From the NCBI GenBank assembly GCA_902518965.1, contig CABYIQ010000014.1, positions 1 through 41,295 on the forward strand: a stretch of 41,295 nucleotides of DNA. The letters run 5' to 3'. Numbering within the stretch: the stretch's first letter is position 1; each line of letters opens with the position of its first letter. A program made the translations under genes and the position numbers. The notes under the pieces are model-generated. The model searched no databases, was not told the DNA's origin, and saw only the letters and a list, made by a program, of their open reading frames with translations. This document shows positions 16,834 through 27,144 of the stretch, piece after piece. The DNA is from an uncultured SAR116 cluster alpha proteobacterium (GTDB lineage: Bacteria > Pseudomonadota > Alphaproteobacteria > Puniceispirillales > Puniceispirillaceae).

Positions 16834-17709
16834 ATGTTTTTCCTGCCGCTGTTTGACAATAACCCTACTGGACGTACGCCGTTCATATCCTGGCTGATTC
16901 TGGCTGTTTGCGTGATTGTGTTCTTATGGCAGACCGGTCTGTCTGCGGCGGATGAATATGAGTTGTTTCTCGGTTTTGGCGTGGTGCCAGCCTTGTTATT
17001 TGGACATCAGGTCTTACCAGAGGGGCTAACAGCTGTCAGCCCTTATATCAGCATTTTTACCTCTATGTTTCTACATGGCGGCTGGCTGCATCTTGGCTCA
17101 AATATGCTGTATTTATGGATTTTCTCAGACAATGTGGAAGATTCCATGGGTTCAGTTAAATTTATTTTATTCTATGGTCTGTGCGGGATTGGCGCAGCAT
17201 TATGTCAGTCTGTCATTGACCCTTATTCTGTGACGCCCATGGTGGGGGCCAGTGGCGGTATTGCTGGTGTTTTAGGGGCCTATATTCTGCTGCATCCCAA
17301 GGCTGCGGTGCGTGTGTTTATGCTGATCCTGATATTTATCCGGGTCATTAGCCTTCCCGCCTGGGTCGTTCTGGGGGTATGGATTGCCGGACAATTTGTC
17401 TCTGCTCCAGCAGCACTGTCCGGCGGTGGCGGAGTAGCTTATTTTGCTCACATCGGCGGCTTTCTAACCGGCATGGTTCTGGTCCCATTTTTCAAACACA
17501 GGGACGTGCCTTTATTTGACAGAGACAGCCCCTCTGACACGCCTAATTGGTCTACTCAGCCAATTAGTTTTGCTGAATTAAAAACCGAAGCTGCAGGGCG
17601 TTACCCACGGGCCGGCCGCCGCATGGGACGCCGCCACGGTCGCGGAGGGTCAGTCCCTTCTGTACGCAGGCGAATAAAGGGCCCTTGGGATAAATCTCAA
17701 GGGGATTAA
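16834..17709 (+). CDS. Rhomboid family intramembrane serine protease
   Basis: A 291-residue polytopic membrane protein with about six hydrophobic segments. The catalytic Ser140 is in GASGGIAG and His206 in AHIGGFLTG, the two halves of the rhomboid dyad; the L1 loop has the WLHLGSNMLYLW motif. The protein appears catalytically intact. After the last membrane span is a roughly 70-residue cytoplasmic tail rich in Arg and Gly (for example RRMGRRHGRGG). Substrate unknown. Six bases follow the oxygenase stop. Confidence 0.92.
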   Translation: MFFLPLFDNNPTGRTPFISWLILAVCVIVFLWQTGLSAADEYELFLGFGVVPALLFGHQVLPEGLTAVSPYISIFTSMFLHGGWLHLGSNMLYLWIFSDNVEDSMGSVKFILFYGLCGIGAALCQSVIDPYSVTPMVGASGGIAGVLGAYILLHPKAAVRVFMLILIFIRVISLPAWVVLGVWIAGQFVSAPAALSGGGGVAYFAHIGGFLTGMVLVPFFKHRDVPLFDRDSPSDTPNWSTQPISFAELKTEAAGRYPRAGRRMGRRHGRGGSVPSVRRRIKGPWDKSQGD

Positions 17710-17743
17710 CCGTAAAGATAAACCTTTCGGATATTCGGTCCCA

Positions 17744-18511
17744 TCAGATGAATGTTGAATTATCCAGATCGCGATGAGCGTCATGACCGCCTTCACGCAC
17801 TAGAGCTTCCAGCTGAGTAGCTGCTTTATCAACCTTGTCCTTTTCCAAACCTGTTAAGACAACAGCAGTGCCAAACTGGCCAGGCTTGAACCAGGGGTAT
17901 GAACCCACAGAAACACCATCAAAACTTGCCGCAATATTCCCCATAATCTCAGCAATGTTCCCCTCACCGATTGCGCATTGAATGGTGATGCGAGTTGGCT
18001 GCACGCCACCTGTCAGAGTGTGCGAAAACGTGGCAAACATGCCCTGCAAGATTGAGGGGACACCCGCCATGACATGCACATTCTTTATCTTGAAGCCCGG
18101 CGCTCCGCTGACTGGGTTATCAATTAAACTTGCCGTATCAGGGACATCTGCCATTTTCTGACGCGCTTCATTAAATTCAATATCTGTACCCTCATAGTGG
18201 CGGAGCAGCCTCGCCTCAGCTTCAGGATGACGGATTACAGGCACGTCAAAGGCTGCTGCAATTGACTGAGTTGTGATGTCGTCATGGGTCGGCCCAATTC
18301 CTCCTGATGTAAACACGTGATCATAAGCATCCGACAGATGTGTGACGTGTGCCATAATCACATCCTTTTCATCTCCTATAACTCGTGCCTCACACAAGGA
18401 AATGCCCAGTTTGGTCAATTCCTCGGCCAACCAGCCAATATTTTTATCTTTAGTCCGGCCAGACAAGATTTCATCACCAATCACCAGAATTGCTGCAGTC
18501 GGATTTGTCAT
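17744..18511 (-). CDS. MoaB/CinA-type molybdopterin-binding domain protein
   Basis: A 255-residue protein with the CinA N-terminal/MoaB-like domain: IGDEILSGRTKDKN near the N-terminus, TSGGIGPTHDDIT in the middle and GVPSILQ in the second half. It lacks the C-terminal CinA deamidase domain, so it matches the short competence/damage-inducible protein A homologues common in Alphaproteobacteria. Some CinA-like proteins have ADP-ribose or nicotinamide-related activities, but a short form cannot be assigned to these from sequence. Convergent with the rhomboid gene, divergent from map. Confidence 0.88.
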   Translation of the reverse strand: MTNPTAAILVIGDEILSGRTKDKNIGWLAEELTKLGISLCEARVIGDEKDVIMAHVTHLSDAYDHVFTSGGIGPTHDDITTQSIAAAFDVPVIRHPEAEARLLRHYEGTDIEFNEARQKMADVPDTASLIDNPVSGAPGFKIKNVHVMAGVPSILQGMFATFSHTLTGGVQPTRITIQCAIGEGNIAEIMGNIAASFDGVSVGSYPWFKPGQFGTAVVLTGLEKDKVDKAATQLEALVREGGHDAHRDLDNSTFI

Positions 18512-18699
18512 TTGCTATGAATACTTTCTTCTTGTTATAAACTTAAACGGCTTTGTCATGCCACAGATGTGAAAAAATGATAGCCTAATTGTATTTTATT
18601 ATATTACACCCTTCCCCCTTTAGGCAGGAAGTCAGAATTAGTCTAGGTGTAATTTCAGGCAACTTTTGGTCTAGGTAGTTTTGGATTAAGTGGAGCGGA

Positions 18700-19491
18700 A
18701 TGAGACAAGAAAAGATTATCCTTCATGACAGAGCCGCGTTCGAAGCCATGCGCAAGGCTGGCGCCCTTGCTGCTGAAGTCCTCGATATGATTGCAGATTA
18801 TGTAAAAGAGGGAGTGACAACTGGTGAGCTTGACCAGATGTGCCATGATTACATCATAGCTAATGGTGCCACACCAGCTCCGCTTAACTATAAGGGTTTT
18901 CCTAAATCAACATGTATTTCAGTAAACAGAGTTGTTTGCCATGGAATACCCGGGCTTAAAAAGCTGCATGATGGAGACATTCTAAATATAGATGTAACTG
19001 TGATTTTAAATGGCTGGTATGGTGATACATCACGAATGTACTGGGTGGGAACGCCATCAATTAAAGCACAAAATTTAACTCGAGTTACTTACGAGTGTCT
19101 TATGAAAGCTATAGAAATCGTTAAACCAGGTACAACTTTGGGTGATATCGGTCATATCATTCAGTCTCATGCAGAAACAAACCGTTTTTCTGTTGTTAGA
19201 GATTTTACGGGACATGGGCTCGGTACAGTTTTTCACACTGCGCCAACCGTGCTTCATTATGGTCAGCCAGGGACCGGCCTAACTCTGGAGGCAGGAATGT
19301 TTTTCACAATTGAACCGATGATAAATGCAGGACATTTTGCTACAAAAATTGAAGATGATGGGTGGACAGCAGTTACCAGAGACAGAAGCTGGTCTGCACA
19401 GTTTGAACATACAGTCGGGGTTACAGACACAGGTGTTGAGATTTTCACAGAATCTGCACGCCAGATGCATCAACCTCCCTATAACAGCTGA
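18700..19491 (+). CDS. map: Type I methionine aminopeptidase
   Basis: A 263-residue enzyme that removes the initiator Met from nascent proteins. All five metal ligands are visible: Asp98 and Asp109 (NIDVTVILNGWYGDTSR), His172 (GHGLG), Glu205 (IEPM) and Glu236 (QFEHT), plus the substrate His81 and His179. It has the bacterial type I length with no zinc-finger extension. GTGGAG sits about five bases before the ATG. The leader between the divergent MoaB/CinA-like gene and map is AT-rich and has an 8-base inverted repeat (18603-18610 and 18646-18653). After the stop, about 157 bases hold no gene I can recognise. Confidence 0.96.
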   Translation: MRQEKIILHDRAAFEAMRKAGALAAEVLDMIADYVKEGVTTGELDQMCHDYIIANGATPAPLNYKGFPKSTCISVNRVVCHGIPGLKKLHDGDILNIDVTVILNGWYGDTSRMYWVGTPSIKAQNLTRVTYECLMKAIEIVKPGTTLGDIGHIIQSHAETNRFSVVRDFTGHGLGTVFHTAPTVLHYGQPGTGLTLEAGMFFTIEPMINAGHFATKIEDDGWTAVTRDRSWSAQFEHTVGVTDTGVEIFTESARQMHQPPYNS

Positions 19492-19648
19492 CAGGAAAAA
19501 CAGGAAATTAAATTCAGCCCACTGCATTAAATACAAGGCGTCGCAGCTAGTTGATATCACCATGGATGATTAGCTCATTATTGCTGGCGCCGAATGCTCA
19601 AGTTGTAAAACTTATGGCTCGTTATGGTTTATTGATTACAGAATTTAA

Positions 19649-19939
19649 TCATCGCTTTTTTGGGGTAATGTTTTTCAGCTGTGGTGCTGTGCCATCACTC
19701 TTGTCTGCTGGCTTGGCCACATCATCCGTTCCATCACGACCAGCCTTGAATTTGCGAACACCCGCAGACAGCTCGTCAGATGCTGACCTGACAGCCTGGC
19801 CGGCCCTCCGGCTGGCCTGCATCAAACTGGGCTTTGCTGCCTGCAAGCCACGTTGAGCCAGCTTAGACGCTTGTTTGCGAACTTTAGGATTGCTGGCCGC
19901 CGTTCGCAAAGCTGCAAAGACGAGTTTTCGCAAGATCAT
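19649..19939 (-). CDS. Small Ala/Lys/Arg-rich hypothetical protein
   Basis: A 96-residue basic protein of unknown family: a short hydrophobic N-terminal helix (ILRKLVFAALRTAA), then Ala/Lys/Arg-rich helical sequence, and a polar tail (KPADKSDGTAP). No domain is recognised. The ATG at 19939 has a clear GGAGG five bases upstream, and the composition matches its neighbours, so I think it is a real gene. It is divergent from purB. It could be a membrane-associated or nucleic-acid-binding small protein; both are guesses. Confidence 0.6.
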   Translation of the reverse strand: MILRKLVFAALRTAASNPKVRKQASKLAQRGLQAAKPSLMQASRRAGQAVRSASDELSAGVRKFKAGRDGTDDVAKPADKSDGTAPQLKNITPKKR

Positions 19940-20075
19940 CACCACCTCCGCCAAATCTACTAGATACAGTGTTTTTTTTGTCAACATCATCAAAATCTTG
20001 GCTCTCACTATAGCTTTTTAGACAATAAAATGATAGACGATGAGGCATCATTTTCACAGACAGAAAGCTTGCGAC

Positions 20076-21398
20076 ATGATTCCGCGATATGCGCGTGCGC
20101 AGATGGTTGATATCTGGTCACAACAATCAAAATTTCAAATATGGTTTGAAATAGAGGCTCACGCCTGTGATGCGCAGGCCGCCCTTGGGGTGATCCCAAA
20201 GACCGCGGCTGAAAAGGTCTGGGAAAAAGGCCAGTTCGACATCGACAGAATTGATGAGATCGAGCGCAAAACCAAACATGATGTCATCGCCTTCCTGACA
20301 AATTTAGCTGAATATGTTGGTGAGGATGCACGTTTTATACACCAAGGCATGACATCATCTGATGTCCTGGACACTACATTGGCGGTTCAATTGACAAGGG
20401 CCAGTGATATCCTCACGGCTGACCTCAACGCGCTCTGTGACGCGCTGAAGGCGAAGGCAAAAATACATAAATACACACCAACTATTGGACGGTCGCACGG
20501 CATCCATGCAGAACCAACAAGCTTTGGTCTGAAACTGGCAGGCTTTTATGCTGAGTTTGACAGATGTCGACATAGGCTTGCCGCCGCCCGAAAGGAAATT
20601 GCCACCTGCGCCATATCTGGGGCTGTCGGCACATTTGCCCATATTGACCCTGCTGTTGAAGCGCATGTTGCTGAAAAAATGGGACTGATTGCAGAACCGA
20701 TTTCAACACAAATTATCCCTCGTGATCGTCATGCGATGTTTTTTGCAGTTCTAGGAGTGATTGCTAGTTCAGTTGAGCGGCTGGCAACAGAAATTAGACA
20801 TTTGCAACGCACTGAAGTGCGTGAGGTTGAAGAGTTTTTCAGCATCGGCCAGAAAGGTTCATCAGCGATGCCACACAAAAGGAACCCGGTTCTAACTGAA
20901 AATTTGACCGGGCTGGCGCGGATAGTAAGGTCAGCTGTTATGCCTGCGCTTGAAAATGTCGCGCTTTGGCACGAACGTGACATCTCGCACTCTTCTGTTG
21001 AACGCATGATCGGCCCTGATGCGACAATCACACTTGATTTTGCTCTGGCCCGGCTGACAAATGTCATTGATAATATGCTAGTTTATCCAGAGGCCATGCA
21101 GGCAAACTTAGACCAGCTTGGTGGGCTGGTACATTCTCAGCAAGTACTTCTGGCTCTAACGCAGAAAGGTGCCAGCCGCGAAGATAGCTATGTTATGGTG
21201 CAAAGAAACGCAATGCAGGTCTGGGAAAAAGGGCTACGCTATCTTGACCTGTTGAAAAAAGATAAAGATATCACCCGCTATCTAAGCCATGATGAGCTAA
21301 ACAAGTTGTTTGATCTGGATCAACATTTCATCCATGTGGATACAATATTTGACCGCGTATTCAGCCCCACATCAGCTGCAACGAAGAAAGACAGCTAA
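20076..21398 (+). CDS. purB: Adenylosuccinate lyase
   Basis: A 440-residue lyase of the fumarase/aspartase superfamily, acting twice in purine synthesis: it splits SAICAR to AICAR and adenylosuccinate to AMP, releasing fumarate. The signature [10 protein letters not shown] is at about residues 262-271, with TSSDVLDT and the [12 protein letters not shown] region ahead of it. The ATG at 20076 (MIPRY) fits homologues; an upstream ATG at 20040 would add 12 residues. The stop overlaps the purC start by one base (TAATG). First gene of the purine operon. Confidence 0.97.
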   Translation: MIPRYARAQMVDIWSQQSKFQIWFEIEAHACDAQAALGVIPKTAAEKVWEKGQFDIDRIDEIERKTKHDVIAFLTNLAEYVGEDARFIHQGMTSSDVLDTTLAVQLTRASDILTADLNALCDALKAKAKIHKYTPTIGRSHGIHAEPTSFGLKLAGFYAEFDRCRHRLAAARKEIATCAISGAVGTFAHIDPAVEAHVAEKMGLIAEPISTQIIPRDRHAMFFAVLGVIASSVERLATEIRHLQRTEVREVEEFFSIGQKGSSAMPHKRNPVLTENLTGLARIVRSAVMPALENVALWHERDISHSSVERMIGPDATITLDFALARLTNVIDNMLVYPEAMQANLDQLGGLVHSQQVLLALTQKGASREDSYVMVQRNAMQVWEKGLRYLDLLKKDKDITRYLSHDELNKLFDLDQHFIHVDTIFDRVFSPTSAATKKDS

Positions 21399-22138
21399 TG
21401 GGCAAGCAGACTGACAATCCACTATATGAAGGCAAAGCCAAAATTCTATATCCGGGTAGCGAAGTTGGAACTATACGGCAGTATTTTAAAGATGATGCAA
21501 CGGCTTTCAATGCTCAGAAACGGGATATCATCAGCGGCAAGGGAATTTTGAACAACCTGATCAGCTCTCATCTGTTCCCAGCAATCGGCCGAATGGGAAT
21601 CGCCCATCACTTTATTGAAAAACTGAATGACAGAGAACAGCTTGTAAAAGCAGTTGATATCGTTCCCGTTGAGGTAATAATCAGAAATGTCGCTGCTGGT
21701 TCTATTTGTAAGCGCCTTGGCCTGACTGAAGGTAAAGCCCTGCCATATACACTTGTTGAATTCTGTTTAAAAGATGATAGTCTAGGCGATCCTGTCATTT
21801 CAGCTGAACATATTTTCGCGATGAAACTTGCCACGCGAAATGAGCTAGACGAGATCATAGAGTTGAGCCTGCGGGTGAATGATTTCCTGACTGGGCTGTT
21901 TTACGGCATTGGCATCCGGCTTATTGACTTCAAGCTAGAGTTTGGTCGGTTGCAGACTGAAGCAGGCCCACAGATTGTTTTGGCAGATGAGCTTAGCCCT
22001 GATAATTGCCGTTTATGGGACAGCAAGACTAATGAGAAGCTGGACAAAGACAGGTTCAGACAGGATCTAGGCAGCCTCACAGAGGGGTATAGCGAAATTG
22101 CCCGCCGATTGGGGCTTGTCATCCCTTCACTAAATTAG
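21398..22138 (+). CDS. purC: SAICAR synthetase
   Basis: A 246-residue phosphoribosylaminoimidazole-succinocarboxamide synthase, joining CAIR and aspartate with ATP. Family motifs are [10 protein letters not shown] at the N-terminus, KRDIISGKG, the [11 protein letters not shown] loop, and [14 protein letters not shown] towards the C-terminus. Length is typical of the bacterial single-domain form. It shares one base with purB and is 51 bases ahead of purS. Confidence 0.97.
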   Translation: MGKQTDNPLYEGKAKILYPGSEVGTIRQYFKDDATAFNAQKRDIISGKGILNNLISSHLFPAIGRMGIAHHFIEKLNDREQLVKAVDIVPVEVIIRNVAAGSICKRLGLTEGKALPYTLVEFCLKDDSLGDPVISAEHIFAMKLATRNELDEIIELSLRVNDFLTGLFYGIGIRLIDFKLEFGRLQTEAGPQIVLADELSPDNCRLWDSKTNEKLDKDRFRQDLGSLTEGYSEIARRLGLVIPSLN

Positions 22139-22189
22139 ACAAAAACACAGAGCTGATATCACAGTCCAGTGAGCAAGAAAGACAAGTTT

Positions 22190-22438
22190 ATGGAAGTAAA
22201 AATCAATATCTCTTTAAAACAGGGGGTCCTAGACCCGCAGGGCCGTGCAGTTGAAAGCGCCCTTATTAGCCTTGGTTACAGTGAAGCCAACAATGTGCGC
22301 ATTGGCAAACAAATCACACTTGAAATTGAAGCTGAAGATGCGAGCCGCGCCCAGCAGCGTGCTGCCAGAATGTGTGAGACGTTATTGGCAAACACAGTCA
22401 TTGAAGATTATTCCATAGAGGTTGCAGACCCGTCATGA
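22190..22438 (+). CDS. purS: FGAM synthase subunit PurS
   Basis: An 82-residue small subunit of the three-part formylglycinamidine ribonucleotide synthase (PurS-PurQ-PurL). It bridges the glutaminase and synthetase subunits. The sequence shows the family pattern: strand, LKQGVLDPQGRAVESAL, then IGKQITLEIE. The ATG at 22190 fits homologues; a GTG at 22169 would add seven polar residues. The last four bases overlap purQ (ATGA). Confidence 0.95.
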   Translation: MEVKINISLKQGVLDPQGRAVESALISLGYSEANNVRIGKQITLEIEAEDASRAQQRAARMCETLLANTVIEDYSIEVADPS

Positions 22439-23121
22439 GAGTTGCCATTCTGGTATTTCCCGGGTCCAATTGTGATCGTGATATGATGGTGGCTGTTGAG
22501 ACAATCACGGGCCGCCGCCCGGCTCTGGTTTGGCACAAGGACAGCCAGATGGACCCAGTGGATTTGATTATTCTTCCTGGCGGCTTTTCTTTTGGTGACT
22601 ATCTGCGATGCGGTGCATTAGCCGCACGTGCGCCAGTTGTTGAAGCCATGCTGGATCATGCTAGCCGAGGCGGAGCTGTTTTAGGAGTCTGTAACGGTTT
22701 TCAAATTTTATTAGAAACAGGCTTATTGCCTGGAACACTTATCCGCAATGAACGGCTTAAATTTGTCTGCAGGTCTGTAAATTTACAGCTTCAGCCTGAC
22801 CACGACTCCCCCCTCTTATCAACTCTTGATCCTGGCCATTCTCTGACCATACCTATTGCTCATAATGAGGGTAATTATTTTGCACAGAAAGATGATCTAG
22901 AGATGCTGAAACAGAATGGGCAGATTGCCTTTAAATATACAGCAAGCCCTGCCTTTGGGCCCGATAATCCAAATGGAGCGACTGATGATATTGCAGGCAT
23001 CCTATCGGCAAATGGGCGCGTTCTTGGCATGATGCCACATCCGGAACGGGCGATCGGAAATGGTCATCCGTCATCAGATGGTAAATTATTGCTGAGAGCG
23101 ATCCTGCAGGGAGTTGCCTGA
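22435..23121 (+). CDS. purQ: FGAM synthase glutaminase subunit PurQ
   Basis: A 228-residue class I glutamine amidotransferase that supplies ammonia to PurL. The catalytic triad is Cys86 in GVCNGFQ and His202/Glu204 in MPHPERA; the oxyanion region [13 protein letters not shown] is intact. It overlaps purS by four bases and purL by one (TGATG), so equal synthesis of the three subunits is likely. Confidence 0.97.
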   Translation: MRVAILVFPGSNCDRDMMVAVETITGRRPALVWHKDSQMDPVDLIILPGGFSFGDYLRCGALAARAPVVEAMLDHASRGGAVLGVCNGFQILLETGLLPGTLIRNERLKFVCRSVNLQLQPDHDSPLLSTLDPGHSLTIPIAHNEGNYFAQKDDLEMLKQNGQIAFKYTASPAFGPDNPNGATDDIAGILSANGRVLGMMPHPERAIGNGHPSSDGKLLLRAILQGVA

Positions 23122-25325
23122 TGCTTGAATATACTGGAATGCGTTTTGCTAATGCAGAAGCGATGGGCCTGTCTTATGATGAGTGGCTTTTGATCCTGAA
23201 ACGTTTAGACAGAACTCCAAATTTATGTGAATTGGGTATCTTCTCAGCCATGTGGTCAGAACATTGTTCCTACAAATCATCAAAAAAATGGCTTAAAACA
23301 CTGCCAACGGAGGGACCACAAGTTATCCAGGGGCCTGGCGAGAATGCTGGTGTTGTGGACATTGGTGATGGTCTGGCCACTGTTTTTAAAATTGAAAGCC
23401 ATAATCATCCTTCATATATCGAGCCCTATCAGGGGGCAGCAACAGGTGTAGGCGGTATCCTTCGTGATGTGTTCACAATGGGAGCAAGGCCAATTGCGTT
23501 ACTGAATGCGCTTCGCTTTGGAGAAGAGGATCATGAAAAAACTAAACATCTTGTTTCAGGCGTGACAGCCGGCATTGGCGGATACGGTAATTGTATTGGA
23601 ATTCCGACAGTTGGCGGCGAGGTGAATTTTCACAAATCCTATAACGGAAATATTCTTGTTAACGCTATGGCGGTGGGCTTGGCTCATGCTGATCGTATTT
23701 TTTACTCTGCTGCTAATGGTGCAGGTAATCCTGTTATTTATGTTGGCGCAAAAACAGGCCGGGACGGCATTCATGGTGCAACCATGGCATCAACAGAATT
23801 TTCTGATGAAACAGAATCAAAACGGCCTACTGTTCAGGTTGGTGATCCGTTCACTGGCAAGCTACTGATGGAAGCCTGCCTTGAATTGATGGCAGCTGAC
23901 GCTGTTTTGTCTATTCAAGATATGGGAGCAGCAGGCTTAACATCATCTTCTGTTGAGATGGCCTCAAAGGGCGGTCTAGGCATGGAAATTGATCTGGATC
24001 TCGTCCCTGTCCGGGAAACACAGATGTCAGCTTATGAAATTATGCTGTCTGAAAGTCAGGAACGGATGCTGATGGTGATCGATCCAGAACAGGCAGAGAC
24101 CGCACGGGCAATTTTTGATAAATGGGATCTTGATTTCATGCCTATAGGACGCGTGACAGATACCCAAAGGCTGGTACTGTTGAAAGATGGCGGCGTAGCT
24201 TGTGATATTCCGCTTGCCCCGCTGGTAGATGATGCGCCTGAATATGACCGGCCTTACAGACCAAATGAGTTGCAACCTGTACTGACAAGCGCTTCGCTAA
24301 TATGTGATTTTCTAGTCAAAGATGCTTTAATAAAACTAATGAGTTCAGCTGATTTGGCTTCACGCCGCTGGATTTATGAGCAGTATGATTCAGATGTGAT
24401 GGCAGACACCCTTGCTGCATCAGGCGGCGATGCCGCACTAGTTCGGGTTCACGGAACTAACAAAGCCCTTGCGATTTCAACTGATTGCACACCCCGATAT
24501 GTCGAAGCTGATCCGTTTGAGGGAGGGGCTCAGGCTGTTGCTGAAGCGTGGCGGAATATCTGTGCAACGGGAGCTAAACCACTGGCGATAACCAATAATC
24601 TAAATTTTGGCAACCCAGAAAAGCAGGACATCATGGCACAGATTGTGGGTGCAATAAATGGTATAGGCAAAGCCTGTAAGGTTTTGGATACCCCAGTAGT
24701 ATCTGGTAACGTGTCTCTATATAATGAAACAGATAGTATGGCGATTCAGCCCTGTCCTGTTATTGGTATGGTTGGCCTGATTGACGAATGGGAGACAGCT
24801 GTTGGAATTGGATTTACCTCAGTAGGCGAAGCAATTTTTGTGATTGGTCAGCCAGCTGATTGTGCAGATGGTTGGCTGGGCAACTCAGTATTTGCCAAGA
24901 TTGTCGCTGGCCGCGAAGGAGGTGCCCCTCCCCCAGTTGATTTGGACGCTGAAAAGGCACACGGCCAGTTTGTGCGTGAACAAATTGCTTTCGGCCAAAT
25001 AAAGGCTGCCCATGATATTAGTGATGGGGGCTTGCTTGTCGCTCTTGCTGAAATGGCCTTATCAGGCAATCTGGGTGCTGACATCAATATCCCAGAAAGT
25101 GACACTTTGCTGGCATGGGCATTTGGCGAAGACCAGGCACGCTATCTGGTCCAAGTTGAAGATGCAGTAAAATTTCAGGCTCTCCTTGATGAACACAATC
25201 TTAAGGGCCATCAGATTGGCACCACAAAAGATAGCCAGATATTGACAGTCGGCCCGGATGTCACCATTTCTTTAGAAGAGATACGGCAATGCTATGAGAG
25301 CAAACTGCCTGAGATGATGGCCTAA
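23121..25325 (+). CDS. purL: FGAM synthase subunit PurL
   Basis: A 734-residue small-type PurL, the ATP-dependent synthetase subunit converting FGAR to FGAM. The length and lack of a glutaminase domain agree with the separate purS and purQ genes just upstream. Seen motifs include [11 protein letters not shown] near the N-terminus, [19 protein letters not shown]-type loops ([17 protein letters not shown]), and [11 protein letters not shown], with the second AIRS-like half including [19 protein letters not shown] and HDISDGGL. Confidence 0.97.
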   Translation: MLEYTGMRFANAEAMGLSYDEWLLILKRLDRTPNLCELGIFSAMWSEHCSYKSSKKWLKTLPTEGPQVIQGPGENAGVVDIGDGLATVFKIESHNHPSYIEPYQGAATGVGGILRDVFTMGARPIALLNALRFGEEDHEKTKHLVSGVTAGIGGYGNCIGIPTVGGEVNFHKSYNGNILVNAMAVGLAHADRIFYSAANGAGNPVIYVGAKTGRDGIHGATMASTEFSDETESKRPTVQVGDPFTGKLLMEACLELMAADAVLSIQDMGAAGLTSSSVEMASKGGLGMEIDLDLVPVRETQMSAYEIMLSESQERMLMVIDPEQAETARAIFDKWDLDFMPIGRVTDTQRLVLLKDGGVACDIPLAPLVDDAPEYDRPYRPNELQPVLTSASLICDFLVKDALIKLMSSADLASRRWIYEQYDSDVMADTLAASGGDAALVRVHGTNKALAISTDCTPRYVEADPFEGGAQAVAEAWRNICATGAKPLAITNNLNFGNPEKQDIMAQIVGAINGIGKACKVLDTPVVSGNVSLYNETDSMAIQPCPVIGMVGLIDEWETAVGIGFTSVGEAIFVIGQPADCADGWLGNSVFAKIVAGREGGAPPPVDLDAEKAHGQFVREQIAFGQIKAAHDISDGGLLVALAEMALSGNLGADINIPESDTLLAWAFGEDQARYLVQVEDAVKFQALLDEHNLKGHQIGTTKDSQILTVGPDVTISLEEIRQCYESKLPEMMA

Positions 25326-25356
25326 CCGAGCAGAAGCAATAGCAAAGGAACAAAGC

Positions 25357-25593
25357 ATGGCGATGCAGGCTCATGAGATCGAAGACTTGATACGTCTTGC
25401 TTTTCCCGATGCCAAAATATCGATTGAGGATTTACGAGGTGATGGGGATCATTATTCCTGTATGGTAGAAAGTGCTGCATTTTTGGGTAAAACGCGTGTT
25501 CAGCAACATCAGATGGTTTATAATTCACTCGGGGGACGTATGGGCGGACAGTTGCACGCGCTTGCCCTGCAGACAAGAGCTCCTAAATCATGA
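25357..25593 (+). CDS. BolA/IbaG family protein
   Basis: A 78-residue BolA-like protein that works with CGFS glutaredoxins in iron-sulfur cluster handling. The fold's helix-turn region is seen in LGKTRVQQHQMVYNSLGG with the conserved His, after the DGDHYSCMVES strand. It is encoded directly before the CGFS glutaredoxin, its known partner class, and right after purL as in many Alphaproteobacteria. An AGGA site is about eight bases before the ATG. Confidence 0.93.
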   Translation: MAMQAHEIEDLIRLAFPDAKISIEDLRGDGDHYSCMVESAAFLGKTRVQQHQMVYNSLGGRMGGQLHALALQTRAPKS

Positions 25594-25632
25594 CCGAACA
25601 AGTTAGCCATGGGTAAGAAAAAGGAAGTCAAA

Positions 25633-25983
25633 ATGCTTGATCAATCTACTAAAGACAGAATTCAGAGTGACATTGACGCTTCAGACGTAGTCCTGTTCAT
25701 GAAGGGAACACCAGTTTTCCCTCAGTGTGGGTTTTCTGCTGCAGTTGTAGGCGTTCTTAGCCATCTAGGAATAAAATTCAAGGGTGTGAATGTTCTCGAC
25801 GATGATTCCATCCGCGAGGGAATAAAACAATATTCAGACTGGCCAACAATTCCGCAACTTTATGTAAAAGGAGAATTTATTGGTGGTTGTGATATAATCC
25901 GTGAAATGTATGAGACAGGCGAATTGATGGAAATGCTGAATACGCACGGAGTGGATGTTAATCCGCAGCCTGTCCAAAGTTAG
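25633..25983 (+). CDS. grxD: Monothiol CGFS glutaredoxin (Grx4 type)
   Basis: A 116-residue single-domain monothiol glutaredoxin that binds and transfers [2Fe-2S] clusters using glutathione. The CGFS active site is at residues 32-35 (FPQCGFS), with the WPTIPQLYVKGEFIGGCDI glutathione-binding segment later. The ATG at 25633 has GGAAG five bases upstream and fits homologues; an ATG at 25609 would add eight Lys-rich residues. It pairs with the BolA protein immediately upstream. Confidence 0.95.
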   Translation: MLDQSTKDRIQSDIDASDVVLFMKGTPVFPQCGFSAAVVGVLSHLGIKFKGVNVLDDDSIREGIKQYSDWPTIPQLYVKGEFIGGCDIIREMYETGELMEMLNTHGVDVNPQPVQS

Positions 25984-25995
25984 GCCACTGAAGTG

Positions 25996-26334
25996 TCATC
26001 CTAATAAATCGTCTAGTCCAAAGCTGCGTTCTTCTGTGACCTTTGCGATGCGCAGCTGAAACCAGCTATAAAATTCTTTGCGGCCCAAGGCTTGAGCAAC
26101 GCGGTGTTCAGCATGGTCTCCCCACGCTGCGATAGATTCTCTGTCACGCCAGTATGAAACAGTAATCCCAAGGCCATTATCTTCCCGGACCGATTCAAGC
26201 CCAAGAAATCCCGGCTGTTGTTGTGCAAGCTCAATCATTCGTTCTGAAGTCAGACCATACATGGCCATTTCCGCATCAGTGCGCTGTGTTGTGAAAATAA
26301 CAGCGTAATATTCATCTGGCCACCCTGTTGTCAT
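25996..26334 (-). CDS. Antibiotic biosynthesis monooxygenase (ABM) domain protein
   Basis: A 112-residue single-domain protein of the dimeric alpha/beta-barrel ABM type. Recognised from YYAVIFTTQR, then MIELAQQQPGFLGLESVRE, GITVSYWRDRESIAAW and a terminal FQLRIAKVTEE strand. Such proteins may be cofactor-independent monooxygenases or haem-related, but most are uncharacterised. The ATG at 26334 is preferred over upstream starts because the first strand starts there. It follows rpsD with a weak terminator-like hairpin in between, and converges with grxD. Confidence 0.85.
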   Translation of the reverse strand: MTTGWPDEYYAVIFTTQRTDAEMAMYGLTSERMIELAQQQPGFLGLESVREDNGLGITVSYWRDRESIAAWGDHAEHRVAQALGRKEFYSWFQLRIAKVTEERSFGLDDLLG

Positions 26335-26412
26335 CTTTTTTCCCCGCAACACCATTTCCTTCAGGCAGGGTAGCATGATTCAGAATTCGCACAAATGAAG
26401 GCTGGAAAACAG

Positions 26413-26437
26413 AAGGCATCGAATTATCTGGTGCCTT
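26413..26437 (-). terminator. Weak terminator-like hairpin after rpsD
   Basis: AAGGCA and TGCCTT (26413-26418 and 26432-26437) form a 6-bp stem with a 13-base loop, 35 bases after the rpsD stop, followed on the minus strand by CTGTTTT. The stem is short and the U-run poor, so it may only attenuate. Confidence 0.3.
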
Positions 26438-26471
26438 TTCCATATCCGTAAGAAGGTTAGAAAATCATTAA

Positions 26472-27101
26472 TTAACGTGAATAATATTCAACAACAAGGT
26501 TTGGTTCCATCTGCACAGGATAAGGCACCTCTTCCAGAGATGGCGAACGCACCAATGTGGCAGACATCTTGTCATGATCAGCTTCGATATATTCGGGTAC
26601 ATCACGCTCAATAGAGGCTATACCTTCCAGAATGGCAGGAATTTGCTTCGCTTTGTCGCGAAGCTGCAAAGCATCGCCAGCTCTCAACATCACAGAAGCA
26701 ATGTTGCAGCGCTTGCCATTCAGCATTACATGACCATGGTTAATAATCTGCCGCGCGGCAAATACAGTTGGAGCCAATTTTGCACGATAAAGCACAGCAT
26801 CAAGCCGCGATTCCAAAATTCCAATAAGGTTTTGTCCTGTATCACCCTGCCGGCGTACAGCCTCTTGGTAATATTTTTTGAACTGTTTTTCGCCAATATT
26901 GCCGTAATAGCCTTTCAACTTTTGCTTGGCCATCAGCTGAATACCGAAATCAGTTGGCTTTTTGCGACGCTGGCCATGCTGGCCAGGCGCGTAGGATCTG
27001 GCATTTAATGGTGATTTTGCGCGCCCCCACAGATTTACGCCGAGACGTCTGTCAATTTTATGCTTGGAGGAATGACGTTTATGTTCGGTTTTTGGTGCCA
27101 T
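26472..27101 (-). CDS. rpsD: 30S ribosomal protein S4
   Basis: A 209-residue S4, a primary 16S rRNA-binding assembly protein. The N-terminal [14 protein letters not shown], the [20 protein letters not shown] linker and the S4 RNA-binding domain ([29 protein letters not shown]) are all present. It lacks the zinc-binding cysteines of the C+ form. The gene stands alone, outside the alpha operon, as in other Alphaproteobacteria. It has its own near-consensus promoter and a structured leader of about 85 bases; AGGA lies about nine bases before the ATG. Confidence 0.97.
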   Translation of the reverse strand: MAPKTEHKRHSSKHKIDRRLGVNLWGRAKSPLNARSYAPGQHGQRRKKPTDFGIQLMAKQKLKGYYGNIGEKQFKKYYQEAVRRQGDTGQNLIGILESRLDAVLYRAKLAPTVFAARQIINHGHVMLNGKRCNIASVMLRAGDALQLRDKAKQIPAILEGIASIERDVPEYIEADHDKMSATLVRSPSLEEVPYPVQMEPNLVVEYYSR

Positions 27102-27144
27102 TGGCTTTTTATCCTTTTGTTGTCCCGGTAGGGTATGATTACCG

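Noticed and set aside
17710-17730. CCGtAAAG/CTTTCGG hairpin between the convergent rhomboid and CinA-like genes
   Set aside because: It has a bulge and no U-run on either strand, so I cannot support it as a terminator.
18603-18653. ATTACACC and GGTGTAAT inverted repeat in the map leader
   Set aside because: The arms are 35 bases apart and AT-rich flanks make chance likely. Mentioned only in the map entry.
19492-19648. Possible remnant of a gene such as radC, often found after map
   Set aside because: None of the reading frames gave recognisable protein fragments, so it is treated as plain intergenic sequence.
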